Shown: in pieces, positions 61,913 through 64,000 of the stretch
How the letters are laid out: each line of letters starts with the position of its first letter
Numbering within the stretch: position 1 is the stretch's first letter
Assembly: GCA_021371995.1 (NCBI GenBank)
Contig: JAJFVA010000011.1
Location: 31,302 to 95,301 of the forward strand
Direction: 5' to 3'
DNA: 64,000 nucleotides
Origin: Methanoregulaceae archaeon
GTDB lineage: Archaea > Halobacteriota > Methanomicrobia > Methanomicrobiales > Methanospirillaceae
Position numbers and translations under genes: made by a program
The notes under the pieces: model-generated
What the model was told of the DNA's origin: nothing
What the model saw: the letters and a program-made list of their open reading frames with translations, nothing else
The model's database searches: none

Positions 61913-64000
61913 GCGGGGAGGTCAAGAGAACCATCGCAACTCTCTTCCCGGACGCTGCGGTCGTGGAGCTCCGGGCCCTGACTGACCACTCGGTCCACAG
62001 CGGGTATTTCGATAACTTCAGTGTGCTGGCCGATAAGGTGGCGAACCTAGACACATTGCCTGAAATCGCCGGGATCTATGTCACGCTGAACACGGTTGAC
62101 CCGGCGCTCCTCTCGCGGAGGGCGAACCGGGTGAAGATGAACCTGGGCCGGAAGGATCCGACCACGAGCGACTCGGATGTACTCAGCAGGAAGTGGCTCC
62201 CGGTCGATCTGGACCCGGTCCGACCGAGTGGAGTTTCATCGACCGATAAAGAACACGCTGCTGCTCTCGCTCATGCAGAGCTGATTCGGACCTGGCTTGA
62301 CGACCAGGGATTCCCGGATCCTGTTATGGCAGACTCTGGGAACGGGGCCCACCTGCTCTACCGGATTGACCTGCCGAATGATGACGAATCAACAGAACTT
62401 GTGAAAGGATGCCTCGCGGTCCTTGACACCTTGTTTTCCGATGGAACGGTGTCCGTAGATGCCGCGAACTTCAACGCCGCCCGAATCTGGAAACTCTACG
62501 GGACCACTTCGAAGAAAGGTGACAACACACCTAGCCGGCCGCACCGGCAGGCCCGCATCATCTCTGTCCCTAAAGACGTGAAGGTGGTCCCGGTCGATCA
62601 GCTCCGGCATCTTGCCAGCCTTCTTCCTAGGAATGATCCAGATCCTGGCCAGCGGACCAAAGGCCGGGGCCTTGATCTTCAGGACTGGCTCATAACCCAC
62701 GGAATCGGCATACGGTCAGAGAAAGCGTGGCAGGGGGGGACACTTTTTGTCCTGGACGAGTGCCCGTTCACCTCCTCCCACCGGGACGGCGCCTTTGCCA
62801 TCCAGTTCCCGAGCGGGGCGGTCTACGCCGGCTGCCAGCATGCTTCGTGCGGAGGCGGAACACAGCGATGGCCGGAGTTGCGAGACCGGTTCGAACCGAA
62901 GAAACGCGAGCAGCGGGAGCGGGAATCCATACCCAATACTGCACCAACCCCCTCACCCCCCTCTCCCTTAATTCCTCAGGCTGCAACTATCGAAGCTCGA
63001 GCCAAGGCAGCGGAGGTTCTGCGTTCCAATAACCCTCTCGCGTTCCTCCTGGATGTCTTCCATCGGGACCATGTCGGGGACCGGGTCGTTGCCGAATGTC
63101 TTCTTCTATCGGTCGCTTCACAATCAGTCGTGAACACCCAGGGCCTCCATGTCGCCATATCCGGGAACTCCGGGAAGGGGAAGACGCATGCCTGCCGGGC
63201 GATGCTCAACCTCCTCCCCGAGAAGTTCAAACTGAAGGGAACGGTCTCAGATAAGGCCCTCTACTACCACCCGATCCCGCCGGGTACTGTCCTTCTCTTC
63301 GATGACGTGTCCCTATCCGAGGATCTTCAGGAGATCCTGAAGTCTGCGACAGCGAGCTTCCGGGAACCGATCGAGCACCGGACGCTCACCAGCGACAGGC
63401 AGGTCCGGATCTGCACCATCCCCGAGCGATGCGTCTGGTGGCTGGCGAAGGTGGAGCTGGCCGGTGACGACCAGGTCATGAACCGGATGCTCTGTGTCTG
63501 GATCGATGACTCGGCCGACCAGGATGTAGCGGTCCTCGCTCATCTGAAAGCTGCCGAAGCGAAGGAGGCCGTTGCCTGTGACGATCCGGACATCCTTGTC
63601 TGCCGGGCAATCTGGGAGCTTGTGAAGGAACAAGTCCTGCACGTCCGTGTCCCCTTCGCTCCGCGAGTACACTTCTCAACGGCCCAGAACCGAAGGAATC
63701 CCGGGATGCTCTTTGACCTGATCAAGTGCCACGCCCGGTTCTTCTTCCTCCAGCGGGACAGAGACGAGCACGGGAGCCTCATTGCGACCCGCGAGGACTT
63801 CGAGTATGCCCGCAGGCTCTTCCTGGACCTGACTGGGGATACCGGGGCCCAGGAGACGAAGCAGACCCGGAACGAGGCAGCAGCGCTTGACAGCATCGCG
63901 AAGATGGGCCTCGAGGTCTTTACCATCAAGCAACTCCAGGAGGTCCTCGGGCTCTCATACCACCAGGTCTACCGACTGCTCAAGGGCTACCGGAACAGTC
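61909..64000 (+). CDS. Primase-polymerase/P-loop ATPase replication protein, partial
   Basis: The frame is open to the right edge (697 residues visible). The N-terminal part resembles archaeo-eukaryotic primase-polymerases: VDLDP near residue 101, GNGAHLLYR near 145 and RIWKLYGT near 194. A zinc finger follows (DECPF...CQHASCGG), then a linker and a P-loop ATPase with Walker A GNSGKGKT near residue 422 and Walker B VLLFDDV near 463. A helix-turn-helix-like tail (TIKQLQEVLGLSYHQVYRLL) is near the end. It is probably the replication protein of an integrated plasmid or provirus. Confidence 0.75.
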   Translation, partial: MSGEVKRTIATLFPDAAVVELRALTDHSVHSGYFDNFSVLADKVANLDTLPEIAGIYVTLNTVDPALLSRRANRVKMNLGRKDPTTSDSDVLSRKWLPVDLDPVRPSGVSSTDKEHAAALAHAELIRTWLDDQGFPDPVMADSGNGAHLLYRIDLPNDDESTELVKGCLAVLDTLFSDGTVSVDAANFNAARIWKLYGTTSKKGDNTPSRPHRQARIISVPKDVKVVPVDQLRHLASLLPRNDPDPGQRTKGRGLDLQDWLITHGIGIRSEKAWQGGTLFVLDECPFTSSHRDGAFAIQFPSGAVYAGCQHASCGGGTQRWPELRDRFEPKKREQRERESIPNTAPTPSPPSPLIPQAATIEARAKAAEVLRSNNPLAFLLDVFHRDHVGDRVVAECLLLSVASQSVVNTQGLHVAISGNSGKGKTHACRAMLNLLPEKFKLKGTVSDKALYYHPIPPGTVLLFDDVSLSEDLQEILKSATASFREPIEHRTLTSDRQVRICTIPERCVWWLAKVELAGDDQVMNRMLCVWIDDSADQDVAVLAHLKAAEAKEAVACDDPDILVCRAIWELVKEQVLHVRVPFAPRVHFSTAQNRRNPGMLFDLIKCHARFFFLQRDRDEHGSLIATREDFEYARRLFLDLTGDTGAQETKQTRNEAAALDSIAKMGLEVFTIKQLQEVLGLSYHQVYRLLKGYRNS

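Overview
The window is chromosomal DNA from a methanogenic euryarchaeon, most likely a member of the Methanomicrobiales (a Methanoregula/Methanolinea-like lineage). This is inferred from the split RNA polymerase genes rpoH-B''-B'-A'-A'' followed by L30e and a NusA-like factor, topoisomerase VI, archaeal-type NMN adenylyltransferase, a leaderless aIF1 gene with a TATA box, the euryarchaeal Era-like GTPase/DUF2073/DUF2072 operon, a stand-alone ferredoxin-type glutamate synthase domain, and archaeal families such as DUF473 and DUF5611. The species cannot be named from the sequence alone. No methanogenesis genes, rRNA, CRISPR array or insertion sequence are present.

Layout. 1-2.7 kb: an operon of four CBS-domain proteins on the minus strand, the first of them carrying a zinc ribbon, with a small perfect palindrome before its first gene. 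2.9-4.3 kb: a GTPase/DUF2073/zinc-ribbon operon matching the ArvABC (OapABC) set linked to extracellular vesicle formation. 4.6-8.2 kb: aIF1, then a B12-dependent ribonucleotide reductase and cobyric acid synthase diverging from one shared TATA element. 8.3-11.6 kb: an RHH-like protein, two uncharacterised proteins, and NadM overlapping LarB. 11.6-16.1 kb: a small membrane protein, hisS, top6B and top6A. 16.2-26.9 kb: a Tad/archaellum-like secretion module (ATPase plus two FlaJ/TadC-type membrane proteins) upstream-linked to two Roadblock/LC7 proteins, facing a divergent cluster with a PATAN/DUF2226-like protein, a membrane-anchored Roadblock-like protein, a MinD ATPase and a 45-residue membrane protein; then a V4R protein, a PATAN-like/Ig-like protein and a prepilin peptidase.

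26.9-33.8 kb: hisI, a PIN-ATPase-KH protein, leuS, DUF5611, a PAC2-type protein and DUF473. 33.9-43 kb: tRNA-Arg(UCU), a 615-bp gene-poor gap, the RNA polymerase operon and tRNA-Lys(UUU). 43-50 kb: a PD-(D/E)XK-like protein of unknown function, glutamate synthase, a DUF362 ferredoxin-like protein, ferritin, a membrane protein and an HPPD-like VOC protein. 50-59.3 kb: YHS protein and CopA copper ATPase, a stomatin-like protein, an ArsB/SLC13-type permease, the riboflavin reductase ArfC, a LysE exporter, a TerB-like protein, a cysteine-cluster protein and an alpha/beta hydrolase whose nucleophile is Cys.

59.5-64 kb is accessory DNA: a predicted secreted protein made of six 13-residue repeats, a very AT-rich gene for a membrane-anchored protein, a long inverted repeat, then small genes overlapping head to tail with a primase-polymerase/zinc-finger/P-loop ATPase that runs off the right edge. 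This looks like the replication module of an integrated plasmid or provirus. The strongest candidates for undescribed biology are the Roadblock-PATAN-MinD-Tad module, this replication module with its dyad, and the 13-residue repeat protein.
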